From Haladaptatus sp. QDMS2 (GTDB lineage: Archaea > Halobacteriota > Halobacteria > Halobacteriales > Halococcaceae), in contig NZ_CP119791.1 in NCBI RefSeq assembly GCF_029338295.1, positions 1,240,001-1,304,000 on the forward strand: a DNA stretch of 64,000 nt. The letters run 5' to 3'. The position numbers were made by a program, and so were the translations under genes. The stretch's first letter is position 1. Every line of letters begins with the position of its first letter. Below are positions 1-8,660 of this stretch, one piece after another. A model generated the notes under the pieces. That model made no database searches. It worked only from the letters and a program-made list of their open reading frames with translations, and was not told the origin of the DNA.

Positions 1-39
1 CGGGTCTTCGGCCGCGTCGGCCTTGTCACTGGCCGCCAT
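1..39 (-). CDS. 5' end of an integrase-type gene, cut by window edge
   Basis: Only 13 codons are in the window, beginning with ATG at 39 and reading MAASDKADAAEDP before running off the edge. The start lies inside the last codons of the DUF5805 gene, a 14-base overlap that suggests translational coupling. In haloarchaea the gene following a DUF5805 protein is commonly a XerC/D-like tyrosine recombinase. That identity is inferred from context alone, because no catalytic residue is visible here. Confidence 0.45.
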   Translation of the reverse strand, partial: MAASDKADAAEDP

Positions 40-427
40 TCATCCCTCCGGAAACGGTGTATCCGCCGTGGCGACCGGAGTACTGGATTTGATTGGCTTG
101 CTGGAGGGTATCGAGAGCCGATTCGAGACGGTCATCGAAGGAACCCGACAGTTCTTCGACCAGCTCGTCCCACGACAAATATTGCCCGTTTTGAAGCAAC
201 GAGAGGATGCGTGTTTCGAGGCCATCACCCCCGGGGTTCGCGGGTGCAGAACGGGCTTCCGAAGGGCCGGATTCGAACCCTCGTCTCCCCGCCTGAACCA
301 TGGTCCTGACGTACTCACTCTGGCTCATGCCTAATTCCGCCGCGTGTTCTTGCCAAATTTCTTTCTGGTAGGCCGGCAGATACGCTTTGACCACCGTCCG
401 TTCAGTGTTCACCTCGTCATCAGTCAT
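26..427 (-). CDS. DUF5805 family protein, probable small DNA-binding partner of an integrase
   Basis: 133 aa. The N-terminal part (about 10-48) reads like a ribbon-helix-helix/CopG-type segment, with the phrase GMSQSEYVRTMVQAGRRGF typical of DUF5805. The C-terminal part (about 70-130) looks like a winged-helix domain, ending in a beta-hairpin around YSGRHGGYTV. No enzymatic motif is visible. It is followed with overlap by the gene cut at the window edge, so the two probably act together in recombination or its control. The family call rests on recognition of the N-terminal motif; the function is not established. Confidence 0.75.
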   Translation of the reverse strand: MTDDEVNTERTVVKAYLPAYQKEIWQEHAAELGMSQSEYVRTMVQAGRRGFESGPSEARSAPANPGGDGLETRILSLLQNGQYLSWDELVEELSGSFDDRLESALDTLQQANQIQYSGRHGGYTVSGGMNGGQ

Positions 428-524
428 TGTTTCTGAACACTCAGGCCACCCTCATCAGTGTATCCCCATATTACTCGATAAGAGACCTTATCCAGATATT
501 CGGGACTCAAATAGCCGTGCCAAA

Positions 525-547
525 CCCATATAATCACTAAATTTAGT
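525..547 (-). promoter_or_regulatory. TATA-like element with adjoining 12-bp palindrome upstream of the DUF5805 gene
   Basis: Read on the minus strand, GATTATATGGGT (525-535) resembles a haloarchaeal TATA box. Directly upstream of it lies the perfect palindrome ACTAAATTTAGT (536-547), and a half site TTTAGT recurs just beyond. This arrangement is what an operator next to the TATA box would look like. The start codon is about 100 bases downstream, so a leader would be implied. Inference only. Confidence 0.3.
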
Positions 548-2272
548 ACCGTAAAATCGCCCGTTTAGTCCCACATATATTGCTAAAATCCCACCACTCG
601 TGTCGGAATTGAAACGACAGAATACGCTCGAGGGTGGAACTCTGTGCTTCCATCACCTCAATAATCGTCCAAAAATGGGTCTGCAGTCAGTAAACTTACT
701 GTATCAAAAATCGGAATTATCGGCATAGATTTCCGCCCGAACGTTGACGAAATGTGCCGATTTTCGACCTCCAAATCGAACGTTTTAGAGACGCCATTTT
801 CTCCCTAACATGGGCGGGTAGCAGCGGGCCAACGCAACCTCGAGCCGAGCCTGTTGAATTCGAACGTAAGGAGCCAATCTGGCTGCAGTGAACGTAGAAA
901 ATTCGTCCCAAAAATACGGCAACCTCTCCAAACTTTGAGATTAATTTGGAGGTCCAGTTGCACGGTCAATTCGGGGGAACAATTTGCCGAGTTGCGCGCA
1001 AAACAGTCGAAATCGAGGACGTAGAGAGGACCCCTATTCTGGACGTGTGGACCCCCGGAGTAACGCGTCGAAAAGTGGGTTCTAGATTTGGTGGTCAGTG
1101 CATATTCTGTTCTTCTACAACCGACCCAATGCGTTCGATGCAACTGGAAATTCGTTGGTGTAGAAAATTGGACCAAGGGTATGATGTGTTAGCATGGGTT
1201 GCGGTGTGGAGAAGATGTCGTGAACCAATCGGGTAACGAAACTCAACTGAGTATCACGAGTAACTCACTCGCCGCGGCCGATCGTCGAGCCCGGTGGACC
1301 GTCGCCGAGGAATCAGGATGCGCAGTTGGTATCTCTCACGTTGGTATCGCCGGTCCTCCGTTGCATTACCAAAGATGGTTCGCCCCCACTGCTCGTCTTC
1401 TCTGTGGAGTGCTGAGGGTACCCACGACGCGTCTGCACCGGCCCAGCCCGTCACGGTCTTGGTTTCTCCCACCGTTCCGCTGAGAGCCCTACACGCACGC
1501 AGAGCAAGTCCCTGGGCAGGTGGGATGGCTGGTAGATGCCTGGACCTCCAGTACCAGCAATGGCTTGGACAAACCCCCTGGGATACCTGCAACTCGTCAC
1601 GAGGTCCGCCGCCGAAATCTGGGCCATCCTCTCTGAAATCACGCCCATCCATCACCAGTGGGCCGAAAAATAGCCTTCACAGCACCGCCACCATAGCAAC
1701 GGAGCAGGATTTCCGACCGTGGATGCATTCGAGTTCACGAATCCTACAGCAGGCCACACAGGCTGTCTGCGGCTGTCGCGGAACGAATTGCAGGCTAATG
1801 TGGGAAGATGGAGACACATGCCCATTGAGACCCTCTCGGAGTCGCAGCTGGTCGAACCACTAACCGCGATTCACCAATGTGCCGGTTTTCGCCGTTTCTG
1901 CGACAAAATTTTTTACCCGGTGAGTGAATTCGGTGTTCGAAATCAGAGATATATACTGCATATTGCTATACAGAATGTTGGGTCCTGGGCTTCGTCCGAA
2001 ATGACTCGTATAGTGGCCACATCCACGAATATCCCTCAGAAAAATCGCCGTCGGGTCACGGAGTCCCAAGACCACTCAAATCGGTTGATGGCATTCCCTG
2101 GTGGTACGCGATGCGTCCGGAGCTTATCCACGCCCAACTGACGTTGTTGTCAGATCACTCGGGAGGCTCCCATGGAACAATCACAATATTCCACTGCGCG
2201 GGGACTTCTCTCATTTCAGTATCGACGGGCGGCTTTCCACAGGTACTTACCAATCAGGGCCGAATCGCCACT

Positions 2273-2301
2273 CGTCTGTTGACGTAGGATACCAACAGAC
2301 G
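2273..2301. repeat. 9-bp inverted repeat upstream of the aldolase gene
   Basis: CGTCTGTTG (2273-2281) and CAACAGACG (2293-2301) are exact reverse complements separated by 11 bases. The repeat lies about 100 bases before the HpcH/HpaI aldolase start. It could be an operator, an RNA hairpin or a trace of a transposon end; there is no run of T after it. Confidence 0.4.
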
Positions 2302-2400
2302 GCCTCGGGCAACCTTACGCCCGGGGGATTCAACGTTCGTGAGCGATAGTGCTGTCCGTTACTGACGTACAGTTTTCCCGTTGGCTCGCCAAGATGTCGT

Positions 2401-3186
2401 ATGGCGAATCTGCAACAAAACTCACTTCGGCGAATGCTGACAGACGGCGACGTCGCACTCGGCGTCCTCGACAACACGTACAGTCCGACACTCGTCGAGT
2501 TCTACGGGGAACTGGGGATGGACTTCGTCTGGATCGATTTAGAACACGGCGGCCCGAGTCCGTGGGACGGTGAGCGCCTCGAAGGGTTGCTTCGCGCCGC
2601 AGAACTCGTCGATACCGAATTGCTCGTTCGTCTCCCCTCGACCGAACCTGGTCTCATCAGGAAGGCACTCGACGTCGGTGCTCGAAACCTGTTTCTCTCG
2701 CGCGTGAAGACTCCCGAAGAAGTCGAGCAGGCAGTCGAAGCAACTCGATTCCGTTACGACCACGGGGTCGGTGAGCGGGGTCTCGCGAACCCACGAGCGG
2801 CCCGCTGGGGACTCGCGGAGGATTACGTCGGCGGCGAAGATGCAGAGACGGTCATCGGCGTGACCATCGAAACCCGCGAAGCGGTCGAGAACATAGCGGA
2901 GATTCTCGCCGTCCCGGAACTCGGGTTCGTCTTCGCGGGGCCCCTCGACCTCTCGGTCGCACTCGGACACCCCGGTGAAGTGAATCACGACGAAGTCACG
3001 GAGGCAGTCGAGACGATTCGGGCGGCAGCAGTCGAGGCAGGCGTCCCGCTCGGCGGCCTCGGATTCGGAATGGACGACGTAAACGAGAAGGCGAAAGACG
3101 GGTATCAACTCATCAACGTCGGCAGCACCACGGGGGCGCTCAAAGGAGCCGTGCAGGGTTGGTTAGACGATTTCGAACAGCCCTGA
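2401..3186 (+). CDS. HpcH/HpaI aldolase/citrate lyase family protein
   Basis: 261 aa, the usual length for class II 2-oxo acid aldolases of the HpcH/HpaI type, which cleave 2-keto-3-deoxy or 4-hydroxy-2-oxo acids to pyruvate and an aldehyde using a divalent metal. Family marks are the early FVWIDLEHG strand (about residues 42-50), the GVTIETREAVEN metal-glutamate strand near 158, and FAGPLDLSVALG near 180 carrying the metal-binding aspartate. The ATG start at 2401 is the first in frame and the N-terminus fits the family. The gene stands alone, with its stop abutting the convergent gene at 3187. The exact substrate cannot be told. Confidence 0.88.
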   Translation: MANLQQNSLRRMLTDGDVALGVLDNTYSPTLVEFYGELGMDFVWIDLEHGGPSPWDGERLEGLLRAAELVDTELLVRLPSTEPGLIRKALDVGARNLFLSRVKTPEEVEQAVEATRFRYDHGVGERGLANPRAARWGLAEDYVGGEDAETVIGVTIETREAVENIAEILAVPELGFVFAGPLDLSVALGHPGEVNHDEVTEAVETIRAAAVEAGVPLGGLGFGMDDVNEKAKDGYQLINVGSTTGALKGAVQGWLDDFEQP

Positions 3187-3549
3187 CTACCGTTCCTCGG
3201 GGGGTGCCCACTCGGGTGGCGTCGTCTCGTAGTGATTCGAGTCTGGGTCTTCAGGGGCGAGTCGGTACAGGGCGTCGTGGGCGTGGCGATAGACCGTCTC
3301 GTCGTCGGTTTCTTCGGAGTCCTCCCTGGCAGAATCGTACACCACTCGCCAGCCATCGTCTTCGGCGAAGTGGACGGCGAGCACACCGCGCCCGACGATG
3401 TTGACGAGCAACTGGTAGGCGAGTTCCTCACCTTCGTAATGTCCGCGGACGGCGACGCACTGCTCAACGCCGTCCAGGGCTTCGATGTCGTTTGCGAGAC
3501 TCGCCGGGACTGGGTTGTTCGGAAGCGTGTCTGCGAATGAGTCGGTCAT
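3187..3549 (-). CDS. Conserved hypothetical acidic protein
   Basis: 120 aa, highly acidic and cytoplasmic, with no signal peptide or membrane segment. The central part (about 30-75) alternates strands as in a small alpha/beta fold. The C-terminal third holds YRHAHDALYRLAP and ends in a Pro/Glu-rich tail. Composition and codon use match neighbouring real genes, which is the main support for it being coding. I do not recognise the family and assign no function. Its stop codon directly abuts that of the convergent aldolase gene. Confidence 0.65.
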   Translation of the reverse strand: MTDSFADTLPNNPVPASLANDIEALDGVEQCVAVRGHYEGEELAYQLLVNIVGRGVLAVHFAEDDGWRVVYDSAREDSEETDDETVYRHAHDALYRLAPEDPDSNHYETTPPEWAPPEER

Positions 3550-3600
3550 CGTATCTTGGTCTTGGTCAGTGGCTACAAAAACGCACGCTTCGAGGGCGAT

Positions 3601-5271
3601 TTAGGTTGCGAACTCGGCGACCGAGTCGTCTGTTACGGTGCCGTCGTCTGCCCAGCCCCGAAGTTCGTAGTACTCGGTCAGTGCGTCGTCGAACCCATCT
3701 AAATCGTAGGGGAGCGTGTCGTCTGCGCGGCCGAACCCGCGCTTGTTGTTGAAGTGGCGTTCGAGGGCCACGATGCGCCCGCCAACGGCGAGGAGGTCGT
3801 CGTAGTCCGCGCCGAAGAGCAGTTCGTAGCGTTCCGGGGTCATCGACCCGCGCGAGAACTTACAGACGATGCCGCTGTCGTTTATCGCCATCTGGTTTTC
3901 TTTCTCGACGAGCACCTTCGGTTTGCCCTCGAAGCCCTCAGGTGGGAACGCATCCTTCGGGGACACGAGCGGGTATTCGAGCGAGTAGAACGTCGCGTAC
4001 ATGTGGTCTGCCCCACGGTTTGCGACCGCGAAAGAGAGGCCCTGACCGTTCAGGGTGCGCCCGTCGTGAGCGGGGAATTCCATGTCCTTTACAGTCCAGT
4101 TTTCGACGCCGAGTTCCTCGTGGAACCGGGCGATGCCCTCGGCGAGGAGGTCTCCGTCACCCTCGCGGTAGGCGATTTTCTCGACCAGTTCGTGGATGAG
4201 GTCGACGTTGCCGAACTCGTCGTTCGCCGCGAGGTAGGCAGAGACGGCATCCCCACACGAGATGGTGTCGAGACCGTACTCGTCGCACAGTTCGTTCGAC
4301 TTCATCACGTCCACGATGTCGTCTACGAGGGCGTTCGACCCGAACGCCATCACCGTCTCGAACTCCGGCCCTTCGGTTTCGACGCCAGACGCTTCGTCTT
4401 TGGTCGGGAGTTTGCACGCAAAGGCGCACGCAGAACAGGTGCCCTTCTTGTACTTCTTCGATTCGACGGCGTCGCCGTTGATGCCGGCGGCTCCCTCGAA
4501 TGAGGTCTCGGCGAAGTACTTCGTCGGGAACGCGCCGACTTCGTTCGCGAGGTCGGTCACGCTGGTCGTGCCCTGGCGTTTCATGATGTTGTCGCTCGTC
4601 GCCGCCTCGCGGTGGATGTCCATCTGGGTCGCCGGGATGTCGATAGCCGGGGTGGAGTCACCGTCGAAACTGATGGCTTTCACGTTTTTCGCGCCCATGA
4701 CCGCGCCGAGACCGCCGCGCCCGAATGCCCGGCTCTCCGAGGTCATGATGCAAGCGAAGCGAACCTGATTCTCTCCAGCTGGGCCAGCGACGACGAGTTG
4801 GTCCTCGCCGAGGTCGTGGGTCGCTTTCATGTAAGCGTCCGTCTCGCTGACGGTTGCGCCTTTCAGTTCGGACACTTCCTCGAAAGTTACCCCTTCGTCG
4901 GTGACGTGGAGGGCGACCAGTTCGTCGCTCTCGCCGACGATTTCGAGTGCGCTGTAGCCCGTCGCGCCGAAGTTTCGCGAGACGAACCCGCCCGCGTTAG
5001 AGGAGAGCAGTCCGTCTGTAAGCGGCGAGATGGCGGTGGCGTTCATACGCCCGGTGAAACTCATCTGGGAGGTCTGCATCGGCCCGGATGTGAAGTAGAG
5101 TCGATTCTCCGGTCCGAGTGGGTCCGCGTCGAACGGCGTCCGCTCGTGGGCGAGCCGAGTCGCGAGTCCTCGCCCGCCGATGAATTGCTCCAGTATCGCG
5201 TCGATGTTCGTCTCTGTAATCGACTGCGCACCGACATCGACGGTACACAGCGGCCCGCGTGCGTGTAACAT
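3601..5271 (-). CDS. Aldehyde:ferredoxin oxidoreductase (tungstopterin enzyme)
   Basis: 556 aa from the ATG at 5271, close to the roughly 600 aa usual for the AOR family, which oxidises aldehydes to acids with ferredoxin as acceptor. The [4Fe-4S] ligands appear as C279-x2-C282-x3-C286 and a distant C470 in SGIVCKFS, matching the family spacing. The N-terminal domain shows the RGLATRL, TSGP and FTGRMNATAISP segments of the pterin-binding region, and GLGAVMGAKNVKAI is also characteristic. The frame stays open upstream to 5715, but that extension overlaps the divergent lipoprotein gene and has non-haloarchaeal composition, so the start at 5271 is preferred. The paralogue (AOR, FOR or other) and substrate are not determinable. 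Confidence 0.9.
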   Translation of the reverse strand: MLHARGPLCTVDVGAQSITETNIDAILEQFIGGRGLATRLAHERTPFDADPLGPENRLYFTSGPMQTSQMSFTGRMNATAISPLTDGLLSSNAGGFVSRNFGATGYSALEIVGESDELVALHVTDEGVTFEEVSELKGATVSETDAYMKATHDLGEDQLVVAGPAGENQVRFACIMTSESRAFGRGGLGAVMGAKNVKAISFDGDSTPAIDIPATQMDIHREAATSDNIMKRQGTTSVTDLANEVGAFPTKYFAETSFEGAAGINGDAVESKKYKKGTCSACAFACKLPTKDEASGVETEGPEFETVMAFGSNALVDDIVDVMKSNELCDEYGLDTISCGDAVSAYLAANDEFGNVDLIHELVEKIAYREGDGDLLAEGIARFHEELGVENWTVKDMEFPAHDGRTLNGQGLSFAVANRGADHMYATFYSLEYPLVSPKDAFPPEGFEGKPKVLVEKENQMAINDSGIVCKFSRGSMTPERYELLFGADYDDLLAVGGRIVALERHFNNKRGFGRADDTLPYDLDGFDDALTEYYELRGWADDGTVTDDSVAEFAT

Positions 5272-5388
5272 ACACGTACCATCGGCTGGGGTCTCAAAAC
5301 AGTACTGGTCGGGAACCAGCCACGGGTATGACAAATAGCGATTTGAGACTACGCGACAGTTAATGTCCGAACCGCGAAAGGTTAGGCC

Positions 5389-6081
5389 ATGTCCCCAACA
5401 CGACGCTCGCTGCTCAGAGTGGGCGGACTCACGGCCGTAGGCCTGCTCGCCGGCTGTATCGCAGATAGCGGCGAACCAGCCGACAACGACACGACAGAGC
5501 CAGGGGACGATACGACAGAACCCGGCAACAACACGACGAACGATTCGCTGCTCGACCCCGGCAACCAATCGGGCGACCCGGCAGGTGGCACCCGTCCAGC
5601 GGGAACCGGCGGCCCCGGCGTCACGGTGGTTCACACCGACGAACAGCCGTCCCTCCCACTGGAGGTAGCCGTGACCGTCACGAACGAAGCGGCGACGGAC
5701 GACGCACCGCCGCAACTCGAAGTGTCGATTACGAACACGTCCGAACAGCCTGTGAACGTGGGCGAAGGACGCGCCATCTTCTTCCAGTACGCCATCGACG
5801 ACCGCGAACAGCTCCAGTTGCTCCCCGCGGGCGAAGCGTACCCGACGAAGAAGGGATGCTGGCGACTCACCGACGGTATCGCAATCACCGAAGAGTACCG
5901 GATTCGAACCATCGAAGCTGGAAAAACCGTCACGGAGAAACTAGACGTCTACGCGCTCAAGGGCGGCGATGGCTGTCTACCGGTCGGCACGTTCGACTTC
6001 GAGACCACTTACACCGTGATGAACGAGACGGGAGAAGAACAAAAACAGGATCGCTGGGGCTTTACCATCGCGATGGAGTAG
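5389..6081 (+). CDS. Putative Tat-exported lipoprotein
   Basis: 230 aa. The N-terminus has twin arginines (TRRSLLRVGG), a hydrophobic stretch and the lipobox LLAGC with the lipid cysteine near residue 21. A Thr/Asp/Asn/Pro-rich linker (about 25-75), likely extracellular and glycosylated, follows. The rest reads as an Ig-like beta domain (LEVAVTVTNEA, LEVSITNTSEQPV) with two further cysteines that may form a disulfide. It resembles haloarchaeal surface lipoproteins of unknown role. It diverges from the AOR gene across a 117-base gap. Confidence 0.75.
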   Translation: MSPTRRSLLRVGGLTAVGLLAGCIADSGEPADNDTTEPGDDTTEPGNNTTNDSLLDPGNQSGDPAGGTRPAGTGGPGVTVVHTDEQPSLPLEVAVTVTNEAATDDAPPQLEVSITNTSEQPVNVGEGRAIFFQYAIDDREQLQLLPAGEAYPTKKGCWRLTDGIAITEEYRIRTIEAGKTVTEKLDVYALKGGDGCLPVGTFDFETTYTVMNETGEEQKQDRWGFTIAME

Positions 6082-6137
6082 GCCTCCCTTTACTGTCTAC
6101 ACTGCGCGCGTGAAGAAAATCGAGACAACTTTTTCGC

Positions 6138-7364
6138 TCAGATGATGCCGTCGGCTTCGAGCCGTTCGATGTCTGCTTCGGTGTAACCGTATTCCTCGAG
6201 AATTTCTGCGGTGTGCTCACCGAGCAGCGGCGGGTGGTCGCGGACGCTCGTGGGCGTCTTCGAGAGGTGCATCGGACTGCCGGCCATTTCCACGTTGCCT
6301 GCCGTCGGGTGGGCCACCGACTGGCGCATCCCGCGGGCTTCGACCTGTGGGTTGTCGAAGACGTCCTCCATGTCCTTTACGTCGCTTGCCGGGACGCCGA
6401 ATTCGTCCATCGTGTCGAGGACTTCCTGGGTCGTAAACTGGGCAAACTCCTCCTCTAAGAGCGCGTCGAGCGTCTCTCGGTTCTCGACCCGCGCGGCGTT
6501 GTCGTGGAATCGGTCGTCGTCCACCAGGTCCTCGCGGTCGATTGCGGCACAGAATTTCGGCCACAGGTTCGGCGAAGGGACGGCGATGACGACGTAGCCG
6601 TCTTTCGTCGGGAACGCCTGGTACGGCGCGATGGTCGGGTGCTTGCTCCCCATCCGCCCGGGAGGCGTTCCCGTCGCGAAGTAGTTCGAGGCCATATAGC
6701 TCATCCACGCCACCTGCCCGTCGAGCAGCGAGACGTCGATTTTCTGGCCCGTGCCGTCGCCGAGTTCGCGTTCGAGGAGCGCCGCGAGGATGGCTTGTGT
6801 CGCGTACATCCCCGCGCCGATGTCGGCGATGGCGACGCCAACACGCACTGGTGCGCCGTCTTCCTCGCCGGTGATGCTCATCATGCCGCCTTCCGCCTGC
6901 ATGATGAGATCGTAGGCCGGGCGGTCGCGGTCCGGGCCCCACTCGCCATAGCCAGAGAGGGCACAGTAGACGAGGCCGGGATTCTCCTCGCGCAGTGATT
7001 TGTAATCGAGACCCCAGTCTTCCATCTTGCCCACGCGGAAGTTGGCCACGACGATGTCTGCCTCACTCGCCAGGTCACGAAACAGTTCACGCCCTGCTTC
7101 GCTGGCGAGGTTGAGCGTCATCGAGCGTTTGTTGCGGTTGACGCTCAGATAGTAGGCACTCTCCTCGGAATCGCCGTAGGTCGGTGGGTGCCACCCACGG
7201 GTCTGGTCGCCGCCGTCGGGGCGTTCGACTTTGATGACGTCCGCGCCGAGGTCGCCCAGTTGCATCGTGCAAAACGGGCCGACGAGGACGCGCGAGGCGT
7301 CCAGGACGGTCACGCCGTCGAGCGGGCCGGTGTTCGTCTCCGGCTTTTTCGCTTCGCCAACCAT
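6138..7364 (-). CDS. Class III CoA-transferase (CaiB/BaiF family)
   Basis: 408 aa, a standard single-domain family III CoA-transferase moving CoA between carboxylic acids. Marks are LDGVTVLDASRVLVGPF at the N-terminus, LGDLGADVIKVERPDGGD (about 36-53), NRNKRSMTLNL (about 76-86) and YDLIMQAEGGMMSITG (about 151-166), the region of the family's catalytic aspartate. It lies 6 bases downstream of the acyl-CoA dehydrogenase gene on the same strand, so the two form an operon. A glutaryl-CoA-dehydrogenase-like neighbour suggests activation of glutarate or a similar dicarboxylate, as for human SUGCT with GCDH; that is inference. Confidence 0.9.
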   Translation of the reverse strand: MVGEAKKPETNTGPLDGVTVLDASRVLVGPFCTMQLGDLGADVIKVERPDGGDQTRGWHPPTYGDSEESAYYLSVNRNKRSMTLNLASEAGRELFRDLASEADIVVANFRVGKMEDWGLDYKSLREENPGLVYCALSGYGEWGPDRDRPAYDLIMQAEGGMMSITGEEDGAPVRVGVAIADIGAGMYATQAILAALLERELGDGTGQKIDVSLLDGQVAWMSYMASNYFATGTPPGRMGSKHPTIAPYQAFPTKDGYVVIAVPSPNLWPKFCAAIDREDLVDDDRFHDNAARVENRETLDALLEEEFAQFTTQEVLDTMDEFGVPASDVKDMEDVFDNPQVEARGMRQSVAHPTAGNVEMAGSPMHLSKTPTSVRDHPPLLGEHTAEILEEYGYTEADIERLEADGII

Positions 7365-7370
7365 GGTCGA

Positions 7371-8534
7371 TTACTCGTAGGCCGGGATGCCAGTCAGGTC
7401 GTGACCGAGGATGAGGGTGTGGATGTCGTGGGTGCCCTCGTAGGTGTACACCGTCTCCATGTTGGCCATGTGGCGCATCGGCGAGTAGTCGGCGGTGATG
7501 CCATTGCCACCGAGCATCTCGCGGGCGATACGCGACTGGTCACGCGCCATGCGGACGTTGTTGCGCTTGGCCATCGAGACGTGTTGTGGTCGCAGGTCGC
7601 CGCGCTCTTTGAGTTCCGCGAGGCGGAAGGCGAGCAGTTGAGCCGTCGTAATCTGGGTGGCCATCTCCGCGAGTTTCTCCTGTTGGAGCTGGAAGCGGGC
7701 GATTGGACCGCCGAACTGGTCGCGGTCGATGGCGTACTGGCGAGCCGTTTCGAAGCAGTCGCGGGCCGCGCCGATTGCGCCCCAGGCGATGCCGTAGCGC
7801 GCCTGCGTGAGACAGGAGAGTGGGCCCTTCATGCCTTCGACGCCAGGAAGGACGTTGTCTTCGGGGATGCGCACGTCGCTCAGGCCGATTTCGCCCGTAA
7901 TGGACGCGCGAAGCGAGAGTTTCTCGTCGATTTTGTTCGTGGAGACGCCGTCGCGGTCGGTCTCGACGAGGAAGCCGCGAACCGGTGTATCCTCGGCCGA
8001 GCGGTCACGTGCCCAGACAACGGCCACGTCTGCGATAGGCGAGTTCGTAATCCAGGTTTTCGCGCCGTTCAGGACGTACTCGTCACCGTCTTTCTCGGCG
8101 TAGGTCTCCATCGCCGTCGGGTTCGAACCGTGCTGTGGTTCGGTGAGGCCGAAACAGCCGATGGCTTCGCCCGTGCCCATGTCGGGCAGCCACTTCTCTT
8201 TCTGCTCGTCGCTCCCGTACGCGTGGATGGGATACATGACGAGCGCGCCCTGGACGCTGGCCATCGAGCGAAGCCCGGAGTCACCGGCTTCGAGTTCCTG
8301 CATCAGGAGGCCGTAGGCCGTCTCGCTGATGCCCGGAAGCCCGTACCCCTCCAGGTTCGGCGCGAAAAAGCCCAGTTCCCCCAGTTCCGAGATGAGTTCC
8401 GTCGGGAACGTCCCGTTGATGTAGTGTTCGCCGATGTCCGGTTTGACCTGCTCGTCGACGAATTTGCGGGCGGTGTCTCGGACCATCCGCTCCTCTGATG
8501 AGAGGTCTGCTTCGAGTGAGACGAAATCTAACAT
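7371..8534 (-). CDS. Acyl-CoA dehydrogenase, glutaryl-CoA dehydrogenase-like
   Basis: 387 aa with the full flavoprotein fold of acyl-CoA dehydrogenases. Segments typical of the glutaryl-CoA dehydrogenase group are SGLRSMASVQGALVMYPI, GCFGLTEPQHGSNP and KTWITNSPIADVAVVWA. Near the C-terminus, TYEGTHDIHTLILG places the likely catalytic glutamate at about 366. It is the first gene of a two-gene operon with the CoA-transferase. Glutaryl-CoA dehydrogenases oxidise and decarboxylate glutaryl-CoA to crotonyl-CoA in lysine and aromatic breakdown; other short-chain substrates are possible. Confidence 0.88.
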   Translation of the reverse strand: MLDFVSLEADLSSEERMVRDTARKFVDEQVKPDIGEHYINGTFPTELISELGELGFFAPNLEGYGLPGISETAYGLLMQELEAGDSGLRSMASVQGALVMYPIHAYGSDEQKEKWLPDMGTGEAIGCFGLTEPQHGSNPTAMETYAEKDGDEYVLNGAKTWITNSPIADVAVVWARDRSAEDTPVRGFLVETDRDGVSTNKIDEKLSLRASITGEIGLSDVRIPEDNVLPGVEGMKGPLSCLTQARYGIAWGAIGAARDCFETARQYAIDRDQFGGPIARFQLQQEKLAEMATQITTAQLLAFRLAELKERGDLRPQHVSMAKRNNVRMARDQSRIAREMLGGNGITADYSPMRHMANMETVYTYEGTHDIHTLILGHDLTGIPAYE

Positions 8535-8660
8535 AGTCGTACTAGACCAATCGGAAATTCTGCGTTAAACTATTTCGATGGGGATTTCTCGGCAAATTCA
8601 GCCGTCTCGTGGTTCGTCGCTTTCTCAATACCTAAGTGCGAGGGGGAGGGTTTGTCACAC

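Larger units (their letters stand above)
428..2400. other. Gene-free stretch of about 2 kb
   Basis: No reading frame here shows haloarchaeal codon use, acidic composition or a recognisable domain. The open frames at 805-1176 (minus), 1294-1863 (plus) and 1254-1655 (minus) encode Arg/Ser/Trp/Cys-rich sequences unlike the neighbouring proteins. Base composition is lower in GC than the flanking genes, especially at 450-720 and 1900-2100. There is no tRNA T-arm, no structured-RNA motif I know and no intact inverted repeat pair bounding it. It may be an eroded mobile element or dead genes beside the integrase-type cassette. Confidence 0.5.

Noticed and set aside
255-300. tRNA T-arm-like GGTTCGAATCC on the minus strand
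   Set aside because: It lies in the DUF5805 coding frame (Gly-Phe-Glu-Ser), the T-stem does not pair and no acceptor stem is found.
805-1176. Open frame of 123 codons on the minus strand
   Set aside because: Composition rich in Arg, Trp and Cys, no haloarchaeal acidity, no recognised motif.
1294-1863. Open frame of 189 codons on the plus strand
   Set aside because: Overlaps an antisense frame of equal quality and has no acidic bias or motif; neither is convincing.
5272-5715. Upstream extension of the AOR frame
   Set aside because: Overlaps the divergent lipoprotein gene and has Arg/Cys/Trp-rich composition unlike the enzyme.
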